A DNA stretch of 64,000 bases from Alkalibacterium sp. MB6 (lineage in GTDB: Bacteria; Bacillota; Bacilli; Lactobacillales; Carnobacteriaceae_A): assembly GCF_009935905.1 (NCBI RefSeq), contig NZ_PREX01000007.1, positions 1-64,000 on the forward strand, written 5' to 3'. Shown here piece after piece: positions 1 through 8,656 of this stretch. The translations under genes and the position numbers were made by a program. Under the pieces are notes generated by a model, which searched no databases, had not been told where the DNA came from, and saw only the letters and a program-made list of their open reading frames with translations. Within the stretch, counting starts at the first letter, position 1. Every line of letters begins with the position of its first letter.

Positions 1-98
1 AAATTTTAACGAAAACTACTTGTGATGAAAGTAACAATGTATGAAAATCATTTATTCTAAGTTTTATGCAACACTAGTGATATTAAATGAATCAATAC

Positions 99-130
99 AA
101 AAAACCACCCAAACTGTTTCAGTTGGATGG
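99..130 (-). terminator. Terminator stranded to the left of the IS
   Basis: On the minus strand a hairpin (CCATCCAACTG, loop, CAGTTTGGGTGG with one bulge) is followed by a run of six T. It lies 7 nt past the ancestral stop codon (positions 138-140, minus) of the membrane-protein gene that the insertion sequence interrupted. It probably ended that gene before the insertion. Confidence 0.6.
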
Positions 131-175
131 TCGAATCTTATTTTTCTCTGAAAAAGGTATAAAAGGTGTCTTGGC

Positions 176-183
176 GCTTATAC
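176..183. repeat. Target-site duplication, left copy (GCTTATAC)
   Basis: The 8-bp word GCTTATAC directly precedes the left end of the insertion sequence and recurs at 1664-1671 directly after its right end. An 8-bp duplication is the size usual for ISL3-family elements, so this fixes both ends of the element. Confidence 0.85.
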
Positions 184-1663
184 GCTCTTTATTTGATTAT
201 ATTAGAAAACAAGTGAGTTCTCCTGTAGAATAATAGTCGACGAAAACATCACCTAAGGAGGAACTCACTTGCCTACTTCAAATGATATGCAAAAAGTGCT
301 CGATATTCAAGATAGTAATATAATATTTAAAAATAATTGTGTTACCTACGGTACTTTCAAGGGTAGAAAGTGTAAATACATTGATTGCACTCTAAGTTAT
401 ACACCTGAGAAATGCAGAAAATGCCAAATAGAGAATAAGAATTATATTGTTTATAAAAACGGAACCCAAACGTCCCGTATTACTTTCCCACTGAGTGGGA
501 TTATACCGACCTTCTTAAGATTGAAAAAACAATTTTTATGTGCAAAGCTTGTAAAGAATCGTTTACTGCTCAAACCCCTGTAGTTAAAACCAACTGTTTT
601 ATTTCGACGTATATCAAAGCCCATATTTTAACTAAATCAGCTGAAGCCTCTTCCATCAAAGACATCGCTAAAGAGACTAACGTCTCTGAAACAACGGTTC
701 AAAGGGTCATTACTAAAGAAGCCAAGCGCTATCGACCGCACAATCATTTCCTACCGAAACACCTATCTTTTGACGAATTTAAATACGCCAGTGGGCGGAT
801 GGCCTTTGAATACATCAATGCCCAAACGGGAGATATTCTTGATATTTTGCCAGCTAAAGATAGTCGCTTTGTCAAAAATCATTTCACTTCCAATTATAGT
901 TTGAAACAAAGAAAATCAGTTAAGACGGTCACGGTCGATATGAATGCTAGTTATGTCAGCTTTATTCCAGACATCTTTCCAAAAGCGCATATCATTATTG
1001 ATCGCTTCCATATCGTCCAATTAGTCAACCGGTCAATGAATAAAACGAGAGTCAAAGTAATGAATCAATTTAATACCTCCAATAAAGAAGACCAGAAAAA
1101 ATATAGGCGTTTAAAACACTATTGGAAGAAACTACTTAAGAAAGAATCTGAGTTATCCTATACAACTTATAAATCATATAAGTTATTTGGTCAACGGCTA
1201 GAGTCAGCTATCGTGTCCGATATGTTAGATTATGACGAAGAGTTACGAGACACTTATAGAGTCTATCAATCGATTATTAAAGCAGTTAAGGACAATGATC
1301 ATCAGCAACTTACGGTTATTTTGGAGAAGAGCTATCCCTCGACTCTGTCCTCTTATATGAGAACCAGTTTGAACACGTTAAGAAAGCATTTGACGTTTAT
1401 TAAGAACACCTTTAAGTACCCTTATAACAACGGCAGGATAGAAGGCATTAACAATAAAATAAAGGTCCTCAATCGGGTAGCCTACGGCTATCGCAATTTC
1501 CTTAACTATAAAAACCGAATCATTCTCCACGTTAACCTAAAGCCAGCAAAAGCTAGCACAAATCAAAAGAAAAAAGTGAATACCAAGGCAGCATAAGCCC
1601 AGTGGTATTCACTCTCATATTTATTGATTATTATTCTTAACCAACGTTATTTGACGTAGAACC
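184..1663 (+). mobile_element. ISL3-family insertion sequence, about 1480 bp
   Basis: The left end begins GCTCTTTATTTGATTATATT. The right end, read inward, begins GGTTCTACGTCAAATAACG. Both resemble ISL3-family terminal repeats (GGCTCTTTGTCAAATAG type), although the two ends match each other at only about half of 20 positions. The element carries one transposase with a frameshift and is bracketed by GCTTATAC (176-183 and 1664-1671). It is inserted into the 3' end of the leftward membrane-protein gene whose remainder is at 1647-2048. Removing the element and one repeat copy rejoins that gene in frame. Confidence 0.85.
269..1596 (+). pseudogene. ISL3-family transposase, frameshifted
   Basis: This is the transposase of the flanking insertion sequence. 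The start is TTG at 269, seven bases after AAGGAGG. The first part (269 to about 535) carries the cysteine-rich N-terminal zinc-finger region of ISL3 transposases. The second part (from about 535, a different frame) holds the helix-turn-helix region and the DDE transposase core, with the hallmark IIIDRFHIVQ near 990-1020 and GRIEGINNKIK near 1435. The two parts join without a gap only if one base is re-read or restored in the run of five T at 533-537. The simplest reading is a 1-nt deletion. The local sequence A TTT TTA resembles a slippery site, so programmed -1 frameshifting cannot be excluded, but it is not usual for this family. Confidence 0.8.
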
Positions 1664-2048
1664 GCTTATACTCATAAAGAGCAAATAAGCCAATAAATAA
1701 TATATAAATCAGTAGTGTGACGACATATGCCAATAGTGTAAATAATCTAAAACCTGTACCGATCATCACAATCTCGACAAGCATACTTAAAAACATAGGA
1801 ATACTAATCCGTATGGTATCTAGTTTGAACTCATTCATCAAATCTTTGGAGGAACGCTCTTCTTCCTCTTCTTCAGCTACGTCACTACAGAAATAGTCTG
1901 AGATGACTTCTCCCAGTTCCCAAGCTCCGTAAGCCAATAGTATAAAAGCGAACAATCCATCATCATTTACCTTTGTAAAGAGAGAAACCACACCGGCTAG
2001 GAACAATGCCATTCCTGTCATCAATGTTTTTTTCGTTTCTCTTGTCAT
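1647..2048 (-). CDS. Membrane protein of unknown function, C-terminus replaced by IS
   Basis: The 133-residue product has four probable membrane segments in two pairs. An acidic stretch (AEEEEEE, around residues 58-64) lies between the pairs. I do not recognise the family. The last four residues (FYVK) and the stop codon are encoded by the end of the insertion sequence. Without the element the frame would run on beyond it as QDTFYTFFREK and stop at 138, giving about 140 residues. The gene is divergent from a MerR regulator, and a dyad in the shared 83-bp gap suggests that regulator controls it. Loss of 11 residues may or may not inactivate it. Confidence 0.6.
   Translation of the reverse strand: MTRETKKTLMTGMALFLAGVVSLFTKVNDDGLFAFILLAYGAWELGEVISDYFCSDVAEEEEEERSSKDLMNEFKLDTIRISIPMFLSMLVEIVMIGTGFRLFTLLAYVVTLLIYILFIGLFALYEYKRFYVK
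1664..1671. repeat. Target-site duplication, right copy (GCTTATAC)
   Basis: Identical to 176-183. It abuts the right terminal repeat of the insertion sequence. Confidence 0.85.
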
Positions 2049-2074
2049 AAAAATCCTTCTCCTTTATTTCTTTA

Positions 2075-2103
2075 ACTCTATAAACTATACTAAAGTATAG
2101 AGT
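2075..2103. promoter_or_regulatory. Probable MerR operator in the divergent promoter region
   Basis: Two nested dyads are visible: outer ACTCTATA (2075-2082) with TATAGAGT (2096-2103), and inner CTATACT-AA-AGTATAG (2085-2100), all perfect. MerR-family proteins bind such dyads in long-spacer promoters. The site lies 27 bp upstream of the leftward membrane gene and 28 bp upstream of the rightward regulator, so it could control both. Assignment to the adjacent regulator is inference. Confidence 0.55.
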
Positions 2104-2131
2104 CACTCTATAGTCAAGGGAGAAGATAACA

Positions 2132-2947
2132 TTGAATAAAAAACCTGCTTATTTAACGACTGGTAAATTCGCAAATTTGGTTGGGGTATCAAAACACACG
2201 CTGTTTTTCTACGATCAAAAGGGGATTTTTAGTCCAGCTTTCAAAAAAGACAATGGTTACAGATACTATTCCATTGGGCAGGCTGAAACCTTTGCGGTTA
2301 TTTCTGCTCTGAGAGAAATCGGCATGCCTCTGGATGAGATTCAGAGCTACCTGTCTTCTCGATCTCCTGAAAAATTTGTCCACTTATTAGAAGAAGAAAC
2401 GAAACGATTAAAAACAAAAATCGTTAAGTTACAAGGTCTGCATGACATGATGGAAGAAAAAAAGAATAGTACTCGACAAGCGTTAACTGTCGACTTCTCA
2501 CGCTATCATATTGAAAAGCAGATAGAGAAGAATCTATTAATGACTAAAGTGGAAAATGTGTTGGATAGTCGTCGCTATTATTATGCTTTTCAGAGACATT
2601 ACGCCAAACTAGATGAATTAGGGAAACGATCCTCTTGGTTGGAAGGCTTGATGGTCCCTGTTTCAGAAGTTGAAACCATGTCGACCAGTTACATGGGTTA
2701 CCTTTATACCGTTGTACAAAATCCTACTATAAGCAACATCACGATTCCAAAAGCCAACTATCTAGTCGGTTATTTCCAGGGGGATGACCAAGCTATTCAA
2801 AGCGGCCACCAGCAATTACTGCGTTACGCATCAGAAAACCAGTATGCGGTGGGTGATTTTGTCTTTGAGGATATCATTTTAGATGAGTTATCGACCGGTT
2901 CTTATGATCGTTACGTTTATAAACTCTCTCTGCAAATAAAGATGTAA
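2132..2947 (+). CDS. MerR-family regulator with effector-binding C-terminal domain
   Basis: The N-terminus (about residues 8-75) is a MerR winged helix with the pattern LVGVSKHTLFFYDQKGIFSPAFKKDNGYRYY. A helical linker follows at about 80-115. The remaining ~150 residues resemble the GyrI-like/BmrR effector-binding fold. Its length of 271 matches BmrR-type multidrug regulators. The start is TTG at 2132, preceded by AAGGGAGAAG. The gene is divergent from the IS-damaged membrane gene, with a dyad operator between. The ligand cannot be told from sequence. Confidence 0.8.
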   Translation: MNKKPAYLTTGKFANLVGVSKHTLFFYDQKGIFSPAFKKDNGYRYYSIGQAETFAVISALREIGMPLDEIQSYLSSRSPEKFVHLLEEETKRLKTKIVKLQGLHDMMEEKKNSTRQALTVDFSRYHIEKQIEKNLLMTKVENVLDSRRYYYAFQRHYAKLDELGKRSSWLEGLMVPVSEVETMSTSYMGYLYTVVQNPTISNITIPKANYLVGYFQGDDQAIQSGHQQLLRYASENQYAVGDFVFEDIILDELSTGSYDRYVYKLSLQIKM

Positions 2948-2952
2948 AAGAT

Positions 2953-3100
2953 TAGCCTATTGATTATAAAAAAACAGTTTGGTCGGTCGATACTCACGAA
3001 GTCGCAGACGAGTTCAAATCGGTTAAAGAAACCTGTTTTCCTAACACCCCACTCATTATTGACCGGTTTCATATTATCCAACGCTATTTGACATAAAGTC
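2953..3100 (+). pseudogene. Relic of a second ISL3-family element
   Basis: An open frame here reads IDYKKTVWSVDTHEVAD and ends FPNTPLIIDRFHIIQ, matching the DDE region of ISL3 transposases (compare FPKAHIIIDRFHIVQ in the upstream element). It then breaks off into CCAACGCTATTTGACATAAA (3078-3097), which read inward on the other strand is a good ISL3 right terminal repeat. An internal deletion has therefore joined the transposase core to the right end. No left end or start codon was found. The sequence differs from the upstream element, so this is an older, separate insertion. Confidence 0.7.
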
Positions 3101-3146
3101 AAAAAAGGCCCTCGATTCTCTTATGTGTCCAAGAGATCGAAGGCAT
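3101..3146 (-). terminator. Terminator of the ehu operon
   Basis: On the minus strand GCCTTCGATCTCTT pairs imperfectly with AAGAGAATCGAGGGC and is followed by CTTTTTT. It lies 14 bp beyond the ehuA stop codon and abuts the ISL3 relic. Confidence 0.75.
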
Positions 3147-3159
3147 GTTTTTCTTATTC

Positions 3160-3939
3160 TTATTGCGTATTCATAAAGCGCTCTAAGAAATCTTTCAATC
3201 GTTCAGATTGTGGGTTGTACAGAATGTCAGATGGTGGTCCGTCTTCCACAATTTTTCCTCCGTCAAAGAAGGCAATGCGATCAGCCACTTCTTTTGCAAA
3301 ATCCATTTCATGAGTAATTAAGAGCATGGATGCTTCACCTTCGTCGGCAATCGATTTAATCACTTCTAATACCTCACCGACTAGTTCAGGGTCCAGTGCC
3401 GAAGTGGGTTCATCGAAAATCAAGACTTTAGGCTGCATAACTAAAGCTCTAGCGATAGCAACCCGTTGTTTTTGCCCACCAGACAATTGAGCTGGGTAAG
3501 CATCGGCTTTATCCAATAGACCTACTTTATCTAGCATATCTTTGCCTGCTTTAGTCGCTTCTTTTTTATCTCTTCCTTGAACAGTGACTGGCGCTTCAAT
3601 AATATTTTGAAGCACAGTCATATGAGGAAACAGATGGAAGTGTTGAAAGACCATGCCAATATTTGAACGGACTTTCCGTTGATGCTCACTTGATGCAGGT
3701 TTTAAATTACCTTTGTCATCTTTTTCGTGCCAAAGGTACTCACCTTCCACCTCAATTGTGCCATCTGTGATTTCTTCTAACATCATTAGTAAACGGGCAA
3801 AGGTTGTTTTACCCGAGCCACTGGGGCCAATTAAGGCAACTTTTTCACCTGGTTGAATTTCAAAATCAATTTCATCCAGTACTTGAAGGTCATCAAAATA
3901 CTTCGTTACTTTATTATATTTTACAATGGGTTCAGCCAT
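3160..3939 (-). CDS. ehuA: Ectoine/hydroxyectoine ABC transporter, ATP-binding protein
   Basis: This ATPase energises amino-acid-type (polar amino acid/ectoine) uptake. The 259 residues contain Walker A GPSGSGKT (about 38-45), Q-loop, signature LSGGQKQR, Walker B LIFDEPTSALD and the switch His in LLITHEMDF. The RBS AGGAG lies before the ATG. It is the last gene of a four-gene operon (binding protein, two permeases, ATPase). The family alone covers many substrates. The ectoine assignment rests on the binding protein and on the adjacent glycine betaine operon. Confidence 0.8.
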   Translation of the reverse strand: MAEPIVKYNKVTKYFDDLQVLDEIDFEIQPGEKVALIGPSGSGKTTFARLLMMLEEITDGTIEVEGEYLWHEKDDKGNLKPASSEHQRKVRSNIGMVFQHFHLFPHMTVLQNIIEAPVTVQGRDKKEATKAGKDMLDKVGLLDKADAYPAQLSGGQKQRVAIARALVMQPKVLIFDEPTSALDPELVGEVLEVIKSIADEGEASMLLITHEMDFAKEVADRIAFFDGGKIVEDGPPSDILYNPQSERLKDFLERFMNTQ

Positions 3940-3954
3940 AGTTATTCTCCTCTC

Positions 3955-4611
3955 TTAATACCGTTCAGCTATTTTCAGTTCTAGACGACGAATCAATAAT
4001 GATGCCGGGTAACTCAATACAAGGAATAATACACCAACAATCGTTAAGGGTTCCGTATAACGGAAGGTGCTGGCTCCTATATTTTGAGCGGTCTGTAGAA
4101 TTTCTACTAATGTAATAGCCGACAGTAAAGGTGTCTCTTTAAACATTGTGATGAAATAATTTCCGATAACAGGAATAACCGGAGGAATCGCCTGCGGTAA
4201 AATAATTCGTGTCCACGTTTTTCGTTTGGTAAAGTTTAAAGCCGTCGCCACTTCCCATTGACCCGGTCCAACCGATTCAATCCCACTTCTAAAGACTTCT
4301 GATAAGTAGGTACTGTAGTGAACTCCTAAACCAATTACACCAGCAGTAAAGGGATCAAGGGCAATACCGATTGACGGAAAGACGTAAAAGATGAAATACA
4401 ACTGTACTAATAAAGGGGTGTTACGTATAAAACGGACAATGCCATTAGCTACATGGTGGACGATTTTATTTGTTGACCTAATAAGCAGCGTCCAAATGAG
4501 GCCCAAAACAAGTGCCAAAATAAAACCGACGACGGTTGCCGATATGGTGACACTTAAGGCAGAGGCGATTTCGGGTAATATATCAAATGCATAACTCCAA
4601 TCCCATACCAT
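3955..4611 (-). CDS. ehuD: Ectoine/hydroxyectoine ABC transporter permease EhuD
   Basis: The 218-residue inner-membrane permease is of the HisM/GlnP type, with about five membrane segments. The EAA loop is visible as EVATALNFTKRKTWTRIILPQAIPP. It begins three bases after the stop of the other permease gene, with GGGAGG overlapping that stop, which suggests coupled translation. It pairs with EhuC to form the pore. The ehuC/ehuD naming follows gene order and could be swapped. Confidence 0.75.
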   Translation of the reverse strand: MVWDWSYAFDILPEIASALSVTISATVVGFILALVLGLIWTLLIRSTNKIVHHVANGIVRFIRNTPLLVQLYFIFYVFPSIGIALDPFTAGVIGLGVHYSTYLSEVFRSGIESVGPGQWEVATALNFTKRKTWTRIILPQAIPPVIPVIGNYFITMFKETPLLSAITLVEILQTAQNIGASTFRYTEPLTIVGVLFLVLSYPASLLIRRLELKIAERY

Positions 4612-4614
4612 CTC

Positions 4615-5262
4615 TTACATCCTCCCTTCTGTTAATTTACGCTCCAAAATTTGAATACCCTTGGTTAAAGGCCATGCAATGAGGAAATACAACACCAATA
4701 AAGCGGTATAAATCTCTGTTGTTTGCAGTGTTGAGGCATTTAACACGTTCGCTTGATATGTTAAATCAGTCAACGTGATTAACGCCACTAAAGACGTACT
4801 TTTAAATAATTCGATTAACTGATTTCCCAAGTTTGGTAACATAATAATAAATGCTTGTGGAATAATAATACGTCGCATGCGCTGAGCAGGGGTGAAGTTC
4901 AGTGCAATACTTGCTTCTGTCTGCCCTTTATCTACTGATTGAATCCCACTTCTCACAACTTCTGATGTATAGGCACCGTAGTTTAAGCCAATAGCTAAAA
5001 CAGCTGCAGTTAATGCCGACATGGTTATCCCAAACATGGGTAGAACAAAATAAATCCAAAACAATTGGACCAATAAAGAGGTCCCTCTAAACACTTCAAC
5101 ATAAATCGCTACAATAAAACGAACGAATCGATTGTTCGACAGCCTCATCAGACCGCCAGCAAAACCAAGTACGAGAGCTAAAATAGCTGCTAATATGGTT
5201 GTCACAATGGTGGTGAATAGTCCTTGGCCAAGCATTGAGACAATGATTTCCCAAAATGTCAT
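4615..5262 (-). CDS. ehuC: Ectoine/hydroxyectoine ABC transporter permease EhuC
   Basis: The 215-residue polar-amino-acid-type permease has about five membrane segments and an EAA loop (TEASIALNFTPAQRMRRIIIPQAF). It is a paralogue of the next gene in the operon. It lies 31 bp downstream of the binding-protein gene and 3 bp upstream of the second permease. Confidence 0.75.
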   Translation of the reverse strand: MTFWEIIVSMLGQGLFTTIVTTILAAILALVLGFAGGLMRLSNNRFVRFIVAIYVEVFRGTSLLVQLFWIYFVLPMFGITMSALTAAVLAIGLNYGAYTSEVVRSGIQSVDKGQTEASIALNFTPAQRMRRIIIPQAFIIMLPNLGNQLIELFKSTSLVALITLTDLTYQANVLNASTLQTTEIYTALLVLYFLIAWPLTKGIQILERKLTEGRM

Positions 5263-5293
5263 TCCTTATCCCACTCCTTCTTTTTCTGCCCGC

Positions 5294-6172
5294 CTATAAA
5301 GCATCCTCAACCGTTGCATCTCCTGGCAACTCTTCTTCGGTAAAGCCAAACTCTTCAATAATTTCCAGCAATTCACCAGACTCTTTTAAGTTCTCAAGTT
5401 CCTGATTAAAGGCATCAATAAAATCTTGATCGGCTTCCCGAAACACAGTCGCACCGTAATTGATCACTTCTTCGCCGTCTATAACTGGCTGACTAAAGTC
5501 CTGAACACGTTCGAGTGACTCATCACCCGCCGTATCCAAAACTGATTGAAGTGATGGAGCTGTAGCTGTTATGACGTCTGCTCGGCCTGCCTGTAGTGCT
5601 GCAATGGCTGAAGGCATATCCGGAACAGTGATGATACGGTCTTGTGGTACACCAACTTCCAGTAAGAAGTCATATTCAACCGTTCCTGAGGGGACAGCGA
5701 CAATCGCTTCATCATTTTCAGCAATGTCTTCGTAAGAATGCAAGTCAAGCGGGTTGCCTGCTTCTACTGCAATAGCCTGCCCTATCGTGTATTCAGGGTT
5801 GGCAAACTGGATATGATCCGCCTCTGCTCGACTAGGGGTAATAAACATTCCGGCTGTCACCATATCAAAGCGTTCATCTTGAAGACCTGGAATGAGAGAC
5901 GCAAAGTCCGTCAATACCCCATCCATCTCTGTAACGCCCAAATTCTCCATAATACGTCTAGCCACTTCGACGGCTGAACCGGTTAATTCCCCATCTACAT
6001 TTTGATAAGCATAAGGCTGTTCATTAGCAAAGCCTACAGTCACTACTCCTTCTCTTTGGACACGTTCAAGGGTCGTTTCGTCATTGTCAGATCCAAATAG
6101 CTGACAACCACTTAATACAACTAAAGCTACAGTGAAAATAGCCAGTAACCCTTTCCTTGATTGTCTGTTCAT
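5294..6172 (-). CDS. ehuB: Ectoine/hydroxyectoine-binding lipoprotein
   Basis: This is the extracellular receptor of the transporter. I chose the ATG at 6172 (292 residues) because AAGGAAGG lies just upstream and the product then starts with a short basic stretch, a hydrophobic segment and the lipobox VLSGC. A longer frame reaching 6241 lacks such signals. The mature protein is an SBP family 3 domain. Segments such as VTVGFANEQPYAY, LTDFASLIPGLQDERFDMV and AGMFITPSRAE resemble EhuB of rhizobia and Gram-positives more than glutamine or cystine receptors. The protein is strongly acidic, as expected for a salt-adapted surface protein. Binding of another zwitterionic or amino-acid ligand remains possible. 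Confidence 0.75.
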   Translation of the reverse strand: MNRQSRKGLLAIFTVALVVLSGCQLFGSDNDETTLERVQREGVVTVGFANEQPYAYQNVDGELTGSAVEVARRIMENLGVTEMDGVLTDFASLIPGLQDERFDMVTAGMFITPSRAEADHIQFANPEYTIGQAIAVEAGNPLDLHSYEDIAENDEAIVAVPSGTVEYDFLLEVGVPQDRIITVPDMPSAIAALQAGRADVITATAPSLQSVLDTAGDESLERVQDFSQPVIDGEEVINYGATVFREADQDFIDAFNQELENLKESGELLEIIEEFGFTEEELPGDATVEDAL

Positions 6173-6587
6173 GTTTACCTTCCTTCCATTTAATTCATAA
6201 AGGTATAATCCTCCATATGTGCCATCGTCCTTATTTATCAATTAATAAACAAATAAGTAGCTGCTTTTACACACTTTGATTTTTAATCCTAACAAACCTG
6301 TTTTTTTAATGTCAAACAAAGCGCACAAGGGACTTCACTTTTATCCATTGACTTTTTTAAAAATTCTTAGTGAATTCTTAGAATACCGTCATAACAAATG
6401 GCGTAACCGGTAACAAATTGATTTTCAGTCTTTAAAATTGCCTAAACATTTTACACCTCCCCTTTATTTTGTTAGGGTAGTAGATGTGCTTAAAAAGCTA
6501 CCACGATAAGTTTTCACTTATTTTCAAATAAGGAGAACAGAGTAATTAATTGATATAGTAACTGTATTTTAAGGAGGGAATTTATTT
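6173..6587. other. Divergent intergenic region between ehu and opuA operons
   Basis: A 415-bp gap with no credible gene separates the two osmoprotectant operons. It contains a candidate leftward promoter (6286-6315) and, on the plus side, an AT-rich stretch with a weak -35-like TTGACT at 6354. A strong AAGGAGGG precedes opuAA. The imperfect repeats GGTAG/CTACC at 6475-6505 could be part of an operator, but I cannot assign a regulator. Confidence 0.5.
6286..6315 (-). promoter_or_regulatory. Candidate promoter of ehuBCDA
   Basis: On the minus strand TTGACA (6310-6315) is followed after 18 bp by TAGGAT (6286-6291). The -35 box is perfect and the -10 box is weak. It lies about 115 bp upstream of the chosen ehuB start. 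Confidence 0.4.
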
Positions 6588-7796
6588 TTGACTACTAAAG
6601 TAGAAGTACAAAATCTAGTGAAAGTGTTTGGTAAGAAAGAACGCCAAGCAATGGAATTAGTTCGAAAAGGTCATAGCAAAAATGACATTTTGGAAAAAAC
6701 TGGTGCGACCGTTGGGGTTAACCAAGCCAGCTTTAAAGTAAATCAAGGTGAGATTTTCGTTATTATGGGTCTATCCGGAAGTGGGAAATCAACATTAGTT
6801 CGTTTGTTGAATCGTTTAATCGAACCAACTGAAGGACATATTCTAATAGATGGCGAAGACATTTCAGACATGGATAAAGAGGCGTTGCGCCGTGTACGTC
6901 GAGAAAAAATATCGATGGTGTTTCAAAACTTCGGTCTGTTTCCACACCGTACTATTTTAGAAAACACTGAGTATGGATTGGAAGTACAAGGCGTCGCTAA
7001 AGAAGAGAGACAGAAAAAAGCAGAAATTGCGTTAGAAAACGCTGGCTTGCTTCCTTATAAAGATCAATACCCGAATCAATTGTCGGGCGGGATGCAGCAA
7101 CGTGTTGGTTTAGCTCGTGCATTGGCAAATGACCCTGAAATTTTGCTGATGGATGAATCATTCTCAGCACTAGACCCACTGATTCGTCGCGATATGCAAG
7201 ACGAGTTACTTCAAATGCAAGAAACAATGAACAAAACGATTATCTTTATCACTCACGACTTAAACGAGTCTCTTCGTATAGGCGACCGCATTGCTATTAT
7301 GAAAGATGGAGAAGTCGTTCAAATCGGAACAGGTGAAGATATTTTAACTAATCCGGCAAACGAGTACGTCGAGCGCTTTGTTGAAGACGTTGACCGATCG
7401 AAAGTCTTAACTGCGGAAAACATTATGATGCGTCCACAATTCCTAAGAGAAGGTAAAAGTGGCCCACGTGTTGCTTTACAGCGTATGAGAGCAGAAGGCT
7501 TATCAAGTATGTTGGTCATTAATGATCAACAAATTTTAAAAGGGTACGTGACTGATAAAGAAATCTTAGAAGCGGTTCAAAACGGGAAAACCGATTTTGA
7601 AGGCATCCTTCACACCGATATTCCTAAAGTATCAAAAGGGACATTAGTCAATGAGTTATACGACGTGATTCAAGATTCTCAAACGCCAGTGGCTGTTGTT
7701 GACAAAAACGACAAGCTGGAAGGGATTATTATCCGTAGCTTAATTATCGGTGCTTTAGCAAAAGACAGAGAGGAGGAATCGATTGATGTACGCTAG
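6588..7796 (+). CDS. opuAA: Glycine betaine ABC transporter ATP-binding protein with CBS domains
   Basis: This ATPase of a type I osmoprotectant importer (OpuA/Gbu/ProV) has 402 residues. The ABC domain shows Walker [10 protein letters not shown] at 61-69, signature LSGGMQQR and Walker [14 protein letters not shown]. The C-terminal ~120 residues form a tandem CBS module (about 275-395). In this family the CBS module senses ionic strength or binds cyclic di-AMP to gate transport. The start is TTG, seven or so bases after AAGGAGGG. It overlaps the permease gene by 11 bp. The close relation to OpuAA is clear; the exact substrate range is inferred. Confidence 0.92.
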   Translation: MTTKVEVQNLVKVFGKKERQAMELVRKGHSKNDILEKTGATVGVNQASFKVNQGEIFVIMGLSGSGKSTLVRLLNRLIEPTEGHILIDGEDISDMDKEALRRVRREKISMVFQNFGLFPHRTILENTEYGLEVQGVAKEERQKKAEIALENAGLLPYKDQYPNQLSGGMQQRVGLARALANDPEILLMDESFSALDPLIRRDMQDELLQMQETMNKTIIFITHDLNESLRIGDRIAIMKDGEVVQIGTGEDILTNPANEYVERFVEDVDRSKVLTAENIMMRPQFLREGKSGPRVALQRMRAEGLSSMLVINDQQILKGYVTDKEILEAVQNGKTDFEGILHTDIPKVSKGTLVNELYDVIQDSQTPVAVVDKNDKLEGIIIRSLIIGALAKDREEESIDVR

Positions 7797-8634
7797 TATT
7801 TTAGACAACATTCCCCGCCTTCCTGTTTCCCAATGGATGACTAACTTCATTAACTGGTTAACTCAAAATTTATCTTGGTTATTCGGGTCGATTCGTGAGG
7901 GTGGATCTTGGATCATGGATGGGTTGTCAGATTTTCTGGCAATAATCCCTCCTGTGTTATTCATCATTATTCTTGTCGCTTTAGCTTTTTATGCGAGTGG
8001 CAAAAAATGGGGACTGCCTACTTTTTCATTAGTTGGTCTGCTATACATTTATAACCAAGGCTTATGGGAGCCGTTAATGTATACCTTGTCCCTAGTGATT
8101 GTAGCCAGCTTGTTATCCATTATTATAGGAGTGCCTCTGGGCATATGGATGGCAAAAAGCAAGTTCGCAAACATTGTATTGTCTCCCGCTTTAGACTTTA
8201 TGCAGACAATGCCTGCTTTCGTCTACCTGATACCAGCCGTTGCCTTCTTTGGAATCGGTATGGTTCCGGGCGTCTTATCGGCAGTTATATTCGCTCTACC
8301 ACCTACTGTTCGGTTTACTAACTTAGGGATTCGCCAAGTTCCTGAAGAAATGGTTGAAGCGTCTGAGTCATTTGGTAGTACCAGTTCTCAGAAACTATTT
8401 AAAGTGGAACTGCCTTTAGCCAAATCAACCATTATGGCAGGCATTAACCAAACTGTACTATTAGCCTTATCTATGGTTGTTATTGCATCAATGATCGGTG
8501 CACCTGGTTTAGGTGAGAACGTCATTAGTGCTTTACAACGAGCCGCTATTGGACCTGGTTTCGTATCCGGCTTTGCTCTAGTTATTTTGGCGATTATTTT
8601 AGACAGAATTTTGCAAGGATTTAACAAAAATTAA
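7786..8634 (+). CDS. opuAB: Glycine betaine ABC transporter permease
   Basis: The 282-residue membrane protein has a long N-terminal region followed by about six to seven segments and an EAA loop ([23 protein letters not shown]). It forms the channel with a homodimeric arrangement in OpuA/ProW transporters. ATG at 7786 is nine bases from AGGAGG (7771-7776). A TTG at 7783 is also possible. Unlike Lactococcus, where permease and receptor are fused, the receptor here is a separate gene. Confidence 0.9.
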   Translation: MYASILDNIPRLPVSQWMTNFINWLTQNLSWLFGSIREGGSWIMDGLSDFLAIIPPVLFIIILVALAFYASGKKWGLPTFSLVGLLYIYNQGLWEPLMYTLSLVIVASLLSIIIGVPLGIWMAKSKFANIVLSPALDFMQTMPAFVYLIPAVAFFGIGMVPGVLSAVIFALPPTVRFTNLGIRQVPEEMVEASESFGSTSSQKLFKVELPLAKSTIMAGINQTVLLALSMVVIASMIGAPGLGENVISALQRAAIGPGFVSGFALVILAIILDRILQGFNKN

Positions 8635-8656
8635 TTTAAAAGAGGAGAGATTTATT

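Noticed and set aside
520..545. Programmed -1 frameshift in the transposase
   Set aside because: The codons A TTT TTA allow only imperfect re-pairing, no downstream stimulator was seen, and the family normally uses one frame. Kept only as an alternative.
2917..3102. Minus-strand frame of 61 codons across the ISL3 relic
   Set aside because: It is antisense to the transposase fragment and the terminal repeat, and has no start signal.
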